Assembly: GCA_023014365.1 (NCBI GenBank)
Contig: JAEBUN010000006.1
Coordinates: 868,001 to 932,000 of the forward strand
Reading direction: 5' to 3'
DNA length: 64,000 nucleotides
Source: Lepiota brunneoincarnata
Taxonomy: Eukaryota > Basidiomycota > Agaricomycetes > Agaricales > Agaricaceae
A program made the translations under genes and the position numbers. The stretch's first letter is position 1. Every line of letters begins with the position of its first letter. The notes under the pieces were generated by a model. It was not told the origin of the DNA and ran no database searches. It saw only the letters and a program-made list of their open reading frames with translations. This document shows positions 12,814 to 24,929 of the stretch, in pieces.

Positions 12814-14338
12814 CCAAGCGGGCCATGAAACGAATACCGATGATGGGCTAGAATCTGGTACCTATTAATGCAATACTATTGTCACTCTGTCTTACTTGAG
12901 GACGCTCACAGCGAGCAAGAATCGAGCACACCTTCAAGAGAGTTGGCATTTGGGGAACATCGAGATTGAACCAGAAAGCGAGGGAAGCTTTTTCCAGAGC
13001 CCTTCACGGACGGCATCAATGGTAGCACCAAATTCAGCGTGACAATATTCGCGGCCCTTTTAATGTTTCTTCATCCACGGCATTCTAGTTCGGTATAAGC
13101 CACACCTTGGTAGGGGTGCCAGAACTTGGTGCCGGTTGTTTGCCATTCGGCGCTTGCGAAGTGGATTTCTACCCCAGAGCCTACTCGGTATCACAAGTGC
13201 GGTGGACCCTTTCTCGTCGGCCCAACACGACAAGATACGGAACCACGGTGGCCCCGAGTCGAACCCAAGGGCCAGAAGTACCTCAGAATCATCCATCGGC
13301 ATACGGTTGGAGACCCAAGGCGAAATTTTCTGTATGTCCGCGATGCGGATCTATAAGACAGTTAGAGAATTGTCAGTGTTGGTACAAATGATTGCGGGAG
13401 TCGGGTCGCCTTTCGGCTGGACGGGTCCTTTGCGAGTGCATGGAAACGTGCCTAGATGTTCTTCGACGCCCGATGGATGAACTACCTGGGTAACACCATT
13501 TGTATCTAGATCTTGTGCGGGTTGTGCGCAAATTGGTTGTCAATGGTCGAAGATACGGGAAGTTCTACGTGGAGAGCCAGATCTGCTGAAGTAAGGTGGC
13601 AACCTCATAAAGTTCCTCTAGGTGACCGCTTTCCAACTTAAGGGGGGGTCTCATAAAGGGTATCGCGGCTCTTAGGCCGGCGTTGTCTAGGGGGGTGGGG
13701 TAACGGTTGGAGTTGTCCCTCGATTTCGTTGGGTGGTCCACGAGAACATGAGCATCTGATATGCAAGATTGTTCCTGGACATGAGGAAGTTGAAGCGAAG
13801 ATAACACCATTTCACTAGCAACTTACCATGCCAACCCATTGGCGCACGGATTACTGGGAACTGCCAAGGCTTCATTTAGCACCAGCCACTCGTCAAATCA
13901 AAAAGTCAGACCCGTGTCAGTTCCTTCCAACTCAGAATACAGGTCACAAATAGGCATCTGTCGAGCCAGAAATTTGTCGGGAAGGACGCTTTGGTAGATG
14001 CATAGATGACGGAATCCATGCTACTGCATTGGTAGACCTGCAGAGCGCAAGAAAAGTCCTTGCTGGAGCTGCATGGTGCTTTGTTGGGTCCAGTCCTTGA
14101 GAAGCGAGTGGTGCGAGGACCAGCACATACCTCCATGATCTGATATAGGCCTGCGCTGTCCAGTAAATTAAGGTGTTTCCTCTAGCATTGCAGAAGCAGG
14201 ATATTCTATAATATATATGCGCGGATCGACGGGAAGAACGAGTGGGTACAGAGGACGCAACATGCAAGGGAGGTATTACTTTGCTGACCGTGGACCAACG
14301 CGATATTCCTCAAACCGATTCTGTAATAGAAAAAAACC
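12814..14338. other. 1.5 kb without a recognisable gene
   Basis: This lies between the DUF6533-like gene and atp5 (convergent). Frames up to about 114 codons occur on both strands around 13060-13480 and 13565-13875. None gives a domain or a sensible exon series. Confidence 0.4.
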
Positions 14339-15080
14339 CTACGCGTCAATACAATCGTACAGCACGACGAACGGAATCAACGCACGTTGCAGGACGTTGT
14401 TAAGTTTGGTCACTCGCGACTGCACACTCAAATCAATCGTCTTCTCACCAAAGTCGACAATAAGGCCACCAAGAATACCAGGGTTGACCTAACAAAAGTA
14501 CCTCATCAGATACCCACCCCCAACCAATCGCAGAAAAAAGAAAAACACGCACCTTGTTTTCGATTTTAAGAACCTTTGCAGCCCGCGCAGCCTGCGACTG
14601 CTTAAGTGTACCCTCAAGACGGGTGAGCACATCTCTAGGCAGCGGTGCGGCCGAAGTAACCGTAACCGTCAACTCTCCCTTATACTCCGCCAAAAGCTCG
14701 TTAAACCCCTGAATAACCTCTTGCGTCTCCGTCAACCGTCCATTCTCCGACAAAACAGAAAACAAATTCTTCGTGGTGTCCGAAATAGGGTCCTTCTTTG
14801 CCCCAGTGCCTTCAAGCTTCCCAAAGAGCATCTGGAGACCCGCAGTGCGATCCTTGGAGGACAAGGTCGGGTTGGCGATAAAAGCTCCAACTTCTGGGTT
14901 GGACTTGATCATGTTGGAGGCGTTGGTGAGCTCCCCAGCGACCTTGGTGAGGGTTTGCGGAGATTTTTGGAGGGCTGCGCCAAAGACGGCTTTAGAATAT
15001 TTGGAGGCGATGGCTGAGGCGGCGCGGCGACCTAGGCCAGGCGCAGTGGAGAGGGTGCGAGACGCGGAGGCAAGCAACAT
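14339..15080 (-). CDS. atp5: Mitochondrial ATP synthase subunit 5 (OSCP)
   Basis: OSCP joins the F1 head to the peripheral stalk of mitochondrial ATP synthase. Two exons (14553-15080 and 14339-14488) separated by a 64 bp intron encode 225 residues, the usual length. The N-terminus (MLLASASRTLSTAPGLGRR) is a typical matrix-targeting presequence rich in Ser, Ala and Arg with no acids. The body shows the OSCP/delta pattern: YSKAVFGAA, a helical region with NPEVGAFIANPTLS, and the C-terminal VNPGILGGLIVDFGEKTIDLSV motif. The last motif is the family signature and lies just after the intron. Stop is TAG at 14339-14341. No anomalies were seen. Confidence 0.95.
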
Positions 15081-15423
15081 TGGGTTGTTGTTGAGTGGAC
15101 GGTAGGAGACAGCGGCGGCTGGGCCAACACAACTCGGTTTCTCTCGGGCTCACCGGGACTTTCCGTCATACCTCCCGTGGGAATGTACTCTGGCACCGTT
15201 CTCTATTATGCGTGTCTATAGTTACTACTCTAAGTCAGACAATGGGAGGGCTGCGTTACAATGAGATGCTAGAGAAATTGTGAGTGTGTAAGTGTTGCGA
15301 TGAATGAATATGCGGGATGAAATGCAGAGAATGTGAAAGCTAAAAGCTGAGACTGGGAGTGCTATGTTACAAATGTTGAAGAAAAATGAAATCTGTGCTC
15401 TGAAAAGGAAACCGTTCTATGTT

Positions 15424-18152
15424 CTATGGCTTCAACAACTGAGCCGATGCATCCGACCCAGATCCCTGAGACGGTGCCGGAAGTTCCTGAATCGCCTCCA
15501 GTCTCACATTCGTTGATTCTTCCGAGTGCTCACCAGGCGTCGAGGGTGTCGGGAGCGGTGATGGAGAGTACGATTGTTGTGAATAATGGGATTGGGATCT
15601 CGACTGAGGCCGCGAGTACTGGGAATACTGTGATGCGGACCGCGGCCGCGAATCCGTTCCTTGGTGGTCATAAGGTGAACTACTGTCCTGGGACTGGCGA
15701 GATTTGATCCCATTCCAAGGCTTTCCATTCCAGTGCTGAAGGACCACCGCCGGGGAAGGAGGGATCCAACTAGTGGATTGTTCCAGAATCTCTGGAATAC
15801 AGGCTCGGTACTTCCGAGCCCTCTCCCGTAGTAATAGATTCGGTTGGAGAGACGGGATAAGGGTAGGCCTGTAGCACTTTGTGGGTCGAGAGGGACATTC
15901 CGGTCGGGTGTCGGATTGAGCGGTCTTCCACCTCCAGTAATACGCTCCCATGAAATCGCAGGCGAAACACCTGCTTTGACCGCAGTTGGGGCGGTATGCT
16001 CACCCTCAGACCTTCTACTCCCCTTCTCCAACATCGATCCGTCCGATGCATGCGGGGAACCCATTGAGTCCTTTTCGCTCTTTCCGAGCTTTCCAGTCAC
16101 GGCGCTCACCAGAGGGACGAACATGTGGTAGATGAGTAAGTCCAAGATGACAACCAAAACGGCCACTGCCCAAATAACCGCCAGGACGGCGCCAATAACT
16201 GTTCTTGGGATTGCCTTAACAGCCATTCGTTCGACAAAGGCAAACAAAAGACCCGTCGCCACGACCCTCGTCACGCTTAAGTACACTCCCAAAACGTCCC
16301 CTCCCCTCGTTTTGTGCGGCTTCAACACAGTTTGGAGCCCGAGAACCGCAATTTCGGCTATAAGAAGTAGGACAACTTGAGCAAGCCCGCTAGGGTTTGC
16401 GAACGAGATGAAGATAGCCTTGAGGAAGGGAATGACGAGGAGGACAAGAAAGAAATAGTAGCGCTCCGGGCGGTATTGTGCGTATAGAGGCCCCAAGGAC
16501 GTGAGTGGGGTAGGGGCTAGAGTGGAGTAGAGTTCGTACGGGTCGCCTGACCGACGGACGAGGCTGATGATTGAATAGGCCGGGTAGACGAGGAAGACAG
16601 CTAATCCAAGGAAGGTGATGACGGAGAGGAGTATAGAAAGCCAGGAATCCTTGAGTGTCCATTGATAAAATGCGAATATCAGAAGAGGTAGCAAAAAAAT
16701 CAATGCCTATCAACGCGAGTCCCACTAAGAGTTAGTCAATGGCTTGTGGGTAATTTTGCTCATGAACTCACCAAGCGGACCAACCAAGCCTGAACGAGTG
16801 AGAGGTAATCCAACTTGGGTTCACGCCCCTTGTTTGTCCTCCAACGCCGCACCGCCCTCAGTACACCATAGCCAATACCGAAAAGCGCGGACGCAATCGC
16901 CAAAATGATGAGTGAACATATAAATGCAGTCATAAACGCGTTCGCCGTGCCGATATGAATCGAATTTGCGTAAATGGGTATCCCAGCCTCCAGAACGTTG
17001 GACGAGTCCGCAGTAACAGTCTGAACTTCACCTTGCACCGCAGGGGGCTGAGCGAGATTTACGCGAGGCTTGTTGGTAGGTATCACCACATCCGCTATAC
17101 TCATGTTGCTGAGTTTCGAGAAGGCAACGAACATGTTGTTGAACACCTCCCCAGCGCGGCGGAACCAAGGACGGTGACGCGGCAGAACGGGTATTCGGTA
17201 CGTTGTAGGGGCTATACATCCGATTGACCAGTCCAACGGCCGAACTGGAGCTGGAATCCGCTAACCGACCCCCGGTGCGGTGACGCATGGAGTCGATGGA
17301 GCTTTGGAATGATGGGAGCAATCCGACAGCCCATGCGAAGTTTAGCGTGAACGCGCGGTAGAGAGAGGGATAATTGAGGTTGAGGAACGCAGTACTGGCG
17401 ATGACCTGATAAAGATAGAACAGATCCAAGAAACGGAATGGAGTAAGGGTGTCCGGAAGTATGGAGTGCAGTATCGCCGAAACGAGGGCCGCGATGGCGA
17501 AGCCACCTATGACCCACTCTACCGCAGACTGATGCGCAGACCAACCATTGGATAAGGTTGCCTGTACGCACGCTTTAACCTCGCCGGTGCCAATTTCGGT
17601 CAGAGTAAGCTGAGCAAAGCCCTCGAGGTCAGGGATCTTGAATGCAATACCAGGGACCTTGTCGCTGACTCCGAGGGAATCTGGTAGGGAGATCGTGTCT
17701 GCACCGGTAAAGTTGTAGGTGGGGAGCGGGCAGAGGGCACCATTGAGAACACTGCAAAGGTCAAGCGTGAAATTGACAGGGTTCATGCCATAAACATTGA
17801 GGATCAGGTTCGCAGTGACGTTGACATTTTGTTTCTGCGTACGACGTCAGAGGGATGGAGTGTTGGAGAGGGAGCAAAGGGGACGTACGACGCTGGCAGC
17901 AGAAATGTTGAACGAAACGGACTGGTTACGGGGGAAGAAAGCAATATCAAAGCGTTGGATAAGAAGCGACTCGGGAGGATTGCAGTAGGTAACAGAAGAT
18001 GCAACTGTGGAGCGAACGGGTTCAGCCAAGGTGAATGGTTATCTGTAAGCGTGTGCGTACGCACATAAGGTCTCCTCCCTGCAATGAGCGAGAGCTGGAA
18101 AGAGAAGGAGTAAGAATGTAAAGGCTCGCAACCGGGCGAGAGAAGAGAACAT
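15424..18152 (-). CDS. TRP-like / flavin-carrier (FLC-Pkd2 type) membrane protein
   Basis: The start (ATG 18150-18152) gives a signal peptide (LRAFTFLLLLFPALA). A 60 bp intron (18005-18064) joins it in phase to an ML-like lumenal/extracellular domain (about 17030-18000) with paired Cys (YCNPP, DLCSVLNGALC). A TRP-like block of about nine hydrophobic helices follows (about 16100-17560). The hydrophilic Ser/Pro/Arg-rich C-tail is cytosolic. The last exon is reached through a likely 65 bp phase-0 intron near 15737-15801 and ends in a TAG at 15424-15426. If that intron is not used, another open frame ends at 15504. Fungal homologues act in calcium or FAD handling and cell wall integrity. The family assignment is firm; the exact substrate is not. 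Confidence 0.85.
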
Positions 18153-18684
18153 GAAGAGAAAGAAGGGGGGATAGGCTTTCTCTGCCTGCAAGACAAATAA
18201 GAAGGGTGGGTATGAGCCCATAGTGCCAAAAGGAGGAGGTGTGCCTTGTACTCACACTGGAAACGAAGAACAGGGCTGGTTATTGTTCTATTGTTCTTGA
18301 GTGATGCGTTCTCTGGCGCTCTCGACGTGGGGATGTTTTATAAAACCCTGTAGGCGCCAAGGCAGTGGTCCGGAGAGAAGAACATGTAGCGGTGTGGTCG
18401 GATATTTGAGTTGGAGCAAACTATCAATATCGCACCTCGGCCATTTCATCCGTAGCACGTGCCAGATTTCTCGCTCTACACTGGAACACATTGCACGCCC
18501 CTCTCCTGTTGGCCTGCCCCCCACCGCCCCTTGCACGCCGTTTGCACCCTGCAGCATTGTCTGCGCAACGAGGCAAACACACCTGGCCTAATGGTGGACT
18601 CGTGCCACGGTATGTCATCATCCACGAGTCAGACGATAATCAGGAAGATGATCAATGCCGAGCTTCGGCGTTAGTTGAGGGCTG
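18153..18684. other. Upstream region of the TRP-like gene
   Basis: This is promoter and 5' UTR space of the TRP-like gene on the minus strand. No gene is recognisable. A purine/pyrimidine-rich stretch lies at 18153-18250. Confidence 0.35.
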
Positions 18685-18881
18685 CACTGGATCACTCTCA
18701 TTTGTGATAATTTTTAGTGCCAAGAGATGCGTTGTTTGATCCATCGTGATATCACTCGTGTCCACTGCCGATGCACGGGCCACTACCATTAGCCTTTCGG
18801 TGCAAAGCTTTCCAGCCAAGTCCACAGATACTCGCATCTCCATTGCCGCTAAAAGCCCGAGGCTACGCAACACCTTCATCT
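18685..18881 (+). pseudogene. Duplicated 5' fragment of the J-protein gene
   Basis: About 200 bp resembles 34100-34300, the promoter and start of the J-domain gene. Shared landmarks are ATTTGTGATAA, CGTGTCCAC, CCATTAGC, the encoded RCKAFQPSPQI against RCRAFQPNPQI, and RGYATPSS against RGYVTPSS. The match ends at about 18881, before the J domain, where repeat R1 begins. The fragment keeps an ATG at 18771 and the presequence-like part but has no J domain, so it is a truncated copy with no expected function. Confidence 0.7.
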
Positions 18882-20350
18882 GAGTCTCAGCCCTCAAACA
18901 GCTGCGTGGAAATGGACTCTCTGGCCGTTCTTTGCTCTGCCTTTTACCCAGTCGAGCCGGATGTCTCTGACATTTAAGGAGCGCATTTGCTGGGTTCGCC
19001 CATTTTTGCGTGAGTAGGCTCGAAATCTCCAATTTCTGGTCATTCTCATCTCGTGCTACAGTTGCGGTACCGGCGTTGTTCTCTGGTGGTGAGTTCTGAA
19101 GCTGTCGGCAGCCAAATAATTATGTACGTTTGTTCATTGAGGAAAGGTTATGCCAATGGTGTCATCTCGAGTTGTGAGCTGTCATCTTCGTGCCCCACTT
19201 GAACTGCGTTGCTGATTCTATGATGTAGTCGATACGCGCGCGCCGAGCCTCCGACTCCCCTGAATTCTGAGAGTGTAATAACCTGACGCCCTACCTTGTG
19301 CCAGTTCTCACTCGTATCTATGGTAATAAACTCGAAGACCATAACTATGGAACAATTGTACGAACGCAGCAGTAGATCCTAGGGTCCGACGAGAGCTATG
19401 TACGGTTATTTACTACAGAATGTAAAATAGATCGATGTTGCTATCTAGGCATAATAATGCGTCCATACGAGTACCTACAGTGTCCATGAAAAATATGAAA
19501 TCAGATAGACAAAAGAAAGAGTATCGAGCTGTACATTCGCATTTTGACACAAACCCACCTCTACTAGACTGGTCCACAGGATTTGGGATTTGTCAGTGTT
19601 GCCGCTCAATGAATATCGTCAAATTGCCGCTTCTGAGTAGTCGCCAACTTGATGCCTGCGTTCAGTGTTGGCATCAGCATGATCTCCATGCTCGGTTTCT
19701 TATTTCCTCCTTCAGTTTCGGACCTGTTAGCTGGATGTTAGCCTCTGAGGTCTTCCCTACGTGCACACAGTGACGCGGGTTTACAATGGAAGAGATGAGC
19801 AAGGTGTCTAGAGATGAAATCGACACGTCTAGCCACGGACGAATTACGCCTCTCGACGAGAAAGCAAGCGTCGAGAAAGCAGTTTGGGGAGATCTGATGC
19901 ATGAAATTTAATTTCATATGCTCCCAAAGATGAAGTGTTCCTTGTGGGTGACACCCGGGTTCACAGAATTGTATGATTTAGAATGGATCGATTTCTTTGA
20001 ATATGACACTTTACGACTCAAGGAATTGCAAGCAGCTGCCCCATCGTCTAAGTCCAGAATACTAAACAATAGATTGTGCCGAGAAGTGAAACACCAGTTT
20101 ATGGAAATTTTCTTAATTTGGGTGAGATGCATATTCAGCTGATTGCAGAAAACTCACACGATGAAACTCGAGCTTGATCACTTTGAGTCTCTGAGAGTCT
20201 CAGCCGCGAAAAGGGGCGCGTTGTTGACGCGTTATCTGGTTGCAATCGACGCTTCAATTCACTCGACATTTGGCGCGCTCTTTTTCAAACATTCACTGAT
20301 TCCGCTCGCCGGAGCAACGCCACACGGAGCCCCTAGGACATCCCCCTTTC
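18882..20350. repeat. Dispersed repeat R1 (partner R2 at 29270-30560)
   Basis: This is a direct-orientation partner of 29270-30560. Matching blocks are 18890-19350 with 29275-29750, 19590-19770 with 29895-30055, and 20190-20330 with 30420-30540. They share segments such as CCAAATAATTA, GGTTATGCCAATGGTG, CCTGAATTCTGAGAG and CTTTTTCAAAC. The central 19780-20150 differs between copies and contains a 17 bp palindrome at 19901-19917. No stable coding frame is conserved between copies, so this looks non-coding or long decayed. Each copy lies just upstream (+ direction) of kinase sequence. Confidence 0.75.
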
Positions 20351-20789
20351 AAGCCTAGCGCCAAACGCCGCACCCTCCCCTATTCAGTGGCTGCGCAGCG
20401 GATGAAACCTTTTGGCGCTGAGCTACTGGCACACGTGCTGGGCCCCGTGGCGTCCTGCGCTCATTGGCACGACTAACGACGTCTCCGTGCTATGGAGGCC
20501 TGCGTAACAGCTACTGAAGAAACTGCAGCTTTCGAGCCGAACTTCACCCCAAAATGGGATGTTTATCTTCAAAACCACATGAAGACAACCAACTTAATTC
20601 AAATTCTTCTACTACCGCACCATCGACAAGCTCTCAACAGGCTTACCCCAGCGCCCTCGAGACTTATGAGCTGGTATTAAAATGAGTGAAAAAGCCAGAA
20701 AAGAGGCATGTACTTGGAACCTGGAGGGTGATGAGGCTTGAAACATGGTCGAGCTCCTCAGTAAGGTAAGCACTTCTATACCTACCTAT

Positions 20790-21745
20790 ATTTCCAGTAT
20801 CTCATATCCAACAGATCCTGGAAAGTGAGGCCTCCTCGGCACGCGTTGAAAGGAAGTGGATTTTGCACGCCCTATCTGGCCTGTGCCAATTCCACCCTGG
20901 TGTTCCCGGAGTGCCTCAAACTCACAAGCGCAGACTGCCACGTTTCTCAAGATCAATCGAAAGGAAAGACTGGGGCTTATACCTGTAACGGTGTCTACAG
21001 CGGCCAAAACGCCCTCGTGAAGGTTGCCCACCTTATAGCCAGATTCGTCGGGTGCTACTACCAACGTGGACACTAAAGCGCTACTGCGAGTACGTTCGAG
21101 GTCTTATATTATAAGGCTGCACAAGCCTATTCGGTGTCAGATGCGCGCAAAGGAAGCCATCCTCACTGCATACATTTCCCACCCCAATATTCTTCCCGTC
21201 TGTGGTATCTACCTGCCTCAAGGGGATAAAGAGATCAACGAGATCTGGACCCTTTGGCTGAGGATGGAATACGGAGACCTGTTAGAATACTTAAAGAAAT
21301 ACCCTAAAGTGCCTCGATTGCCTTTGGTGCGCCTCAGAGATCTTTATCCAGATTCTCTTTTGTCCTTGAGTGCTGTGCTGCTCAAGATTTCCAACATTAT
21401 ATCTGGTCTTGATCATCCGCATAGACTTGAAATTGTACACGGTGACCTCGGAGGAGTACAGTCTCCTCGATACCGAATTTCTGCTGGAGGATTATATTGA
21501 ATGGCACCAGAGATCTAAAGGCTGACATCTAGGCATTTGCTTGTACTTGCTGCGAAGGGCTCTATCAATCGCGACTATTGTGTCTGTGTATGTGATCTCA
21601 CAAGATAACAGGGTCTTAACGCACAAGCGTCCGTTCTCGGATCAACATATGTGAGAAATAAACTGGAAAAGCAGGTACGGAATTCGGAATTGGTGAAGAA
21701 GTGTTGGAGCTACGACCCGAAAAGGCACCCGACTAACTGATGCAG
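20790..21745 (+). pseudogene. Decayed protein kinase gene (E)
   Basis: Broken pieces of a kinase domain appear in order: an N-lobe start (LKLTSADCHV then GVYSGQNALVKVAHL, 20900-21040), the alphaC/beta4 region (AKEAILTAYISHPNILPVCGIY, 21150-21220), a hinge (RMEYGDLLEYLKKY), the catalytic loop start (IVHGDLGG, about 21430), and a C-lobe tail (VKKCWSYDPKRHPT, about 21700). Between the catalytic loop and the MAPE motif (about 21500) the DFG segment is deleted. Frames are shifted and stops intervene. It cannot encode an active kinase. It is the most degraded kinase copy in the nest. Confidence 0.7.
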
Positions 21746-21959
21746 TGCTACGACCCATTGCCAATGCACCTATATTGCTCTTTGCTTGTTAATCTCCTTT
21801 ACTCCCGCCGTCTGGTTTACCGGCATGATGAGCAAATAGATCAATGTGCAGCACAGACTATGATAGATTGTAAGCCCGCAGACCTGACCTACGCCAGGAT
21901 TCGCACTTCCTTGATATGACATCTACTTTCAACCCGTCCTAACGAATTTGGTCCCTTTC

Positions 21960-22440
21960 CGAATAATGGTTCGCCTCGTCACGCCAACCTGGGGAGACTC
22001 GCGGATCCAGAAAAGCCTCCCCATATTCCCTTGTCATCAGGTTCTAGCGTCGGAGGACCATACCAGCCCCTGTTAAATTTGAGAATCAAAGCAACTTGTG
22101 CACGGTCTAGCTCCACGTTCACAACCTGGTGGGCGAATGGTATCCCACCCGTCACGACCTGGAATCCAACAGAAGATGAGGCCGAAGAATGTAATGGCGT
22201 GAGTCTGAGTGTACCCTACCTCGTAGCAAGTACAAGCTAGGGACCAGACGCCATTTGGTTTTGTTGGTCAGGTTCAGGAAGCAGTTCTGGAACTATCCAA
22301 AACGCCACCCGGGTATATAGCCCCTCACGTTGTAGGGGCCGATTGGTTGGGTTACTGCACCATGAAACAGTCAACATGCTTGAATTCATTATTAGCTTCC
22401 GCGCTATGAGATTCTCATGATTATTTATTTTCAATCCACC
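21960..22440 (-). pseudogene. Kinase C-lobe fragment (D)
   Basis: On the minus strand this matches parts of kinases A and B. An activation-segment remnant reads VAFWIVPELL (about 22300, A has VAFWMAPELL). The conserved exon around 22050-22215 corresponds to the exon encoding VMTGEIPFTH in A. The N-lobe and catalytic loop are missing. The 3' flank shared by A and B (GCTCTTTGCTTG, then CGGCATGAT) also follows this fragment at about 21775-21835. It is therefore a truncated tandem copy. Confidence 0.65.
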
Positions 22441-22737
22441 TAGCCCGGATCAAGCTCAATAGGCATTGTCAAAGTAAAATAAGGGTGGCCAGATCTTATC
22501 CCCCCAGCTATCTTCCTCAGCACACCATGCGCTCTTTGCTTGCCAATCTCCTTTACTCCTGCCTACATCTGATTTGTCGGCATGATAAGTAAATGGATCT
22601 GTGTGCAGTGCAGGCTATGGTGTTGGGGTCGCTCCGGTGGGTGAGCAATGGTGACGGCATACATTTAGGAGAGGAGACAACAGCAGGGTGGGAAGTAAAC
22701 GGACAAGGCACCTACATGTAAGCTACGGGTATAAAAC

Positions 22738-24760
22738 CTACCCACAGCATGGCCACCATGAGGCAATTGGGCAACAGCAGTCCGTCTGCTCACCGCAATC
22801 ACAAATTCCAAAACATGGTGGTCCACTTACTCCCTCGAGAATATCGGAAGCTCTACTATAGTCGATTGCGACTTGCATCCTAGCACTCTCCACTGTTTGG
22901 AACCGACTGTCCGGCTGACCCAGGTCGATGGTTTGAGTTCCGACATGCCCTAACGCGAGGAATCTAGCCTTGATCTGAGCAACGGTTGGCCTCATCATGC
23001 CAGTCTGGGGAGATTCGCGGATCCAGCATCCTTGAGAGACTCCTCACACTCCCGTGTCATCAGGTTCTGGTGTCGGAGGACCATGCCAGCCCTTGTTGAA
23101 TTTGCGAATCAAAGTGACTTGTGCATGGTCTAGCTCCGCGTTCACAACCCGGTGGGTGAATGGTATCTCACCCGTCATGACCTGGAATCCAACGAATGTA
23201 ATTGCGTGAGTCTGAGTGTACCCTACCTCGTAAGTTAAATTTGAGAATCAAAGCAACTTGTGCACGGCCCAGCTCCGCGTTCACGACCTCGTGGGTGAAT
23301 GGTACTCTCCCCGTCATGATTTGGAATCCAACAGAAGATGAGGCCAAACGACGTAGTTGCGTGAGCCTAAATGCACCCTACCTCGTAATAAGTACAAGCT
23401 AAGGACCAGACATCAGTTGATTTTGTTGGTTTCCGTTCTGTATGGTCAGGTTCAAGAAGCAGTTCTGGAGCCATCCAAAAGGCCACATTCGCGGTCATTT
23501 TGGTTGCTGTGGCGATGGTCACTGAGACCCGAGAAACACCAAAGTCGGTAAGAAGTGCCCGTCCTTCGGCCGAGACAAGTACATTGTTCTAGGAGCAAGG
23601 TCAGTACCAGGCGCTGGAGGTATATGACTGATATAAGTACTCCTTTGAGGTCGGCATGTATAATATTACATCGTATCGTGTAGATACTCGAGGCCAGATA
23701 GTATACCTGATATCTGAGACGGGATTTGGCTGAGACATAAAGTCTGAACTAACAACCAGACGCACAAGCTGAATTCGGGATAGTTCAAGTTGCTTCGGGA
23801 ACATTTTTGCAAATATGACTTAACATCGGGGTTTTTCATCCAGGGTGTCACAATACACATTTTGCGTTCTTTTCCGTGGAAATAAACACCATATAAAGGG
23901 AGGACATTTTGATGGGAGGATGGCTTCCTTGGCTTGCGCCTGCAATGTCAAGTCCATGTTAGTTGAGGAAAAACAAGCTCAAACCAAGAACATACTCTCA
24001 GCTTATCGGTAGCCTTCGCCCTGGTTTCCGTGCGACAGACCTTGACGCATACAGCCTGACCTGGGCTCAAAGTTCCTTTGTGCACAAAACCATATCCTCC
24101 TTCGGCGATATGCTTATTTGGGGAGAGATCGCATTGCACATTTTTAAGTTTGAGCGACCGAGGAAGGACTTGAGCATTCCTGACAAGTTGCGACAAAGTG
24201 TGCAAAACATGCTTTTGGTGAACACTGTCACCCATGTTGTCTAACACCTATGCTATGCAAATCAGCAGAAGATCCCTGGGACTCGACGAGAGGTGCCACA
24301 CTTTTTTCAGTACATCAGCGATGATTTAGGGCATCCTTTCCTTGGAGATTGGTCAGTGAACCCCTCTGCTCATTGGGAACAAGCTTCAGCATCTTGGAAT
24401 AAGATTTGTCTCCAGGCTTGAAATCGGCTGGGACATTTAGCTGGCCACCACCTTGCGCATCCTCATCCCCTGTCGAGATGTAGTTGCCCATTGTTCGGAT
24501 TTCGGAGATAGTTGAGTGGACGAGACAGAGTCCTTGAGAAGAAACAGGGAAACACGGAGAACTCCATCACCAAATCCTCACTTGTGCTCGGATCAATGTC
24601 GAATCGATGTTCCAGATGGGTCCCAGATAATCGCTCAAGATGTCGCATGACTTCCTGGTGAATTGCCCGGAGTTGTGGCGCTGATAAATATTAGATGATG
24701 AAGGTTGATTTGCGGTGTCAATACAAAATAACCCGAGATCCTTAGATAAGTCCCTCAATG
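22738..24760 (-). pseudogene. Protein kinase pseudogene (A)
   Basis: On the minus strand an N-terminal region (about 24460-24760) precedes an N-lobe with the glycine loop AEGGYGFVHKG and the ATP-lysine motif VCVKVCR (24020-24170). Next come LSGLEYLHDT (about 23680), a catalytic loop IIHADLKG, LLTDFGVSR and FWMAPELL (23450-23560). Relative to B there is one extra base just before the catalytic loop, making ATG-TAA in frame at about 23667. A TGG to TGA change ends the frame near 23046, where B reads GVWGVF. A C-lobe exon is duplicated in tandem (about 23095-23230 and 23235-23392). All catalytic motifs survive, so loss is recent or the frame is rescued in some unseen way. Confidence 0.75.
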
Positions 24761-24929
24761 CCCATTCATTCTATGGATCCGTCATTTCTTCTGCTTTGTG
24801 ATAGTTATGGTTGTATGTATATCCATAGGGACAGGGCGGTCAACTTAATATCGAGCGCGCATTTGGACTGCCATCCAACCTGGGTCGGTCTGAGTGGGGT
24901 TTAGAAGCAGGTAGGTTGACCCTTTGCCC

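Noticed and set aside
13250..13275. GTCGAACCC motif resembling a tRNA T-loop on the minus strand
   Set aside because: The flanking bases cannot form the five-pair T stem, and no anticodon or acceptor arm is present.
15504..15740. Alternative C-terminus of the TRP-like protein ending at 15504
   Set aside because: The frame ending at 15424 has Ser/Pro/Gln-rich composition typical of these tails and is reached by a 65 bp phase-0 intron. The alternative remains possible and is mentioned in the feature.
19901..19917. Perfect 17 bp palindrome (ATGAAATT-T-AATTTCAT)
   Set aside because: It is AT-rich and isolated in the non-shared middle of repeat R1; likely chance, with no paired sites or gene nearby.
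20786..21073. Minus-strand 95-codon frame
   Set aside because: It is the antisense shadow of the kinase E N-lobe remnant on the plus strand.
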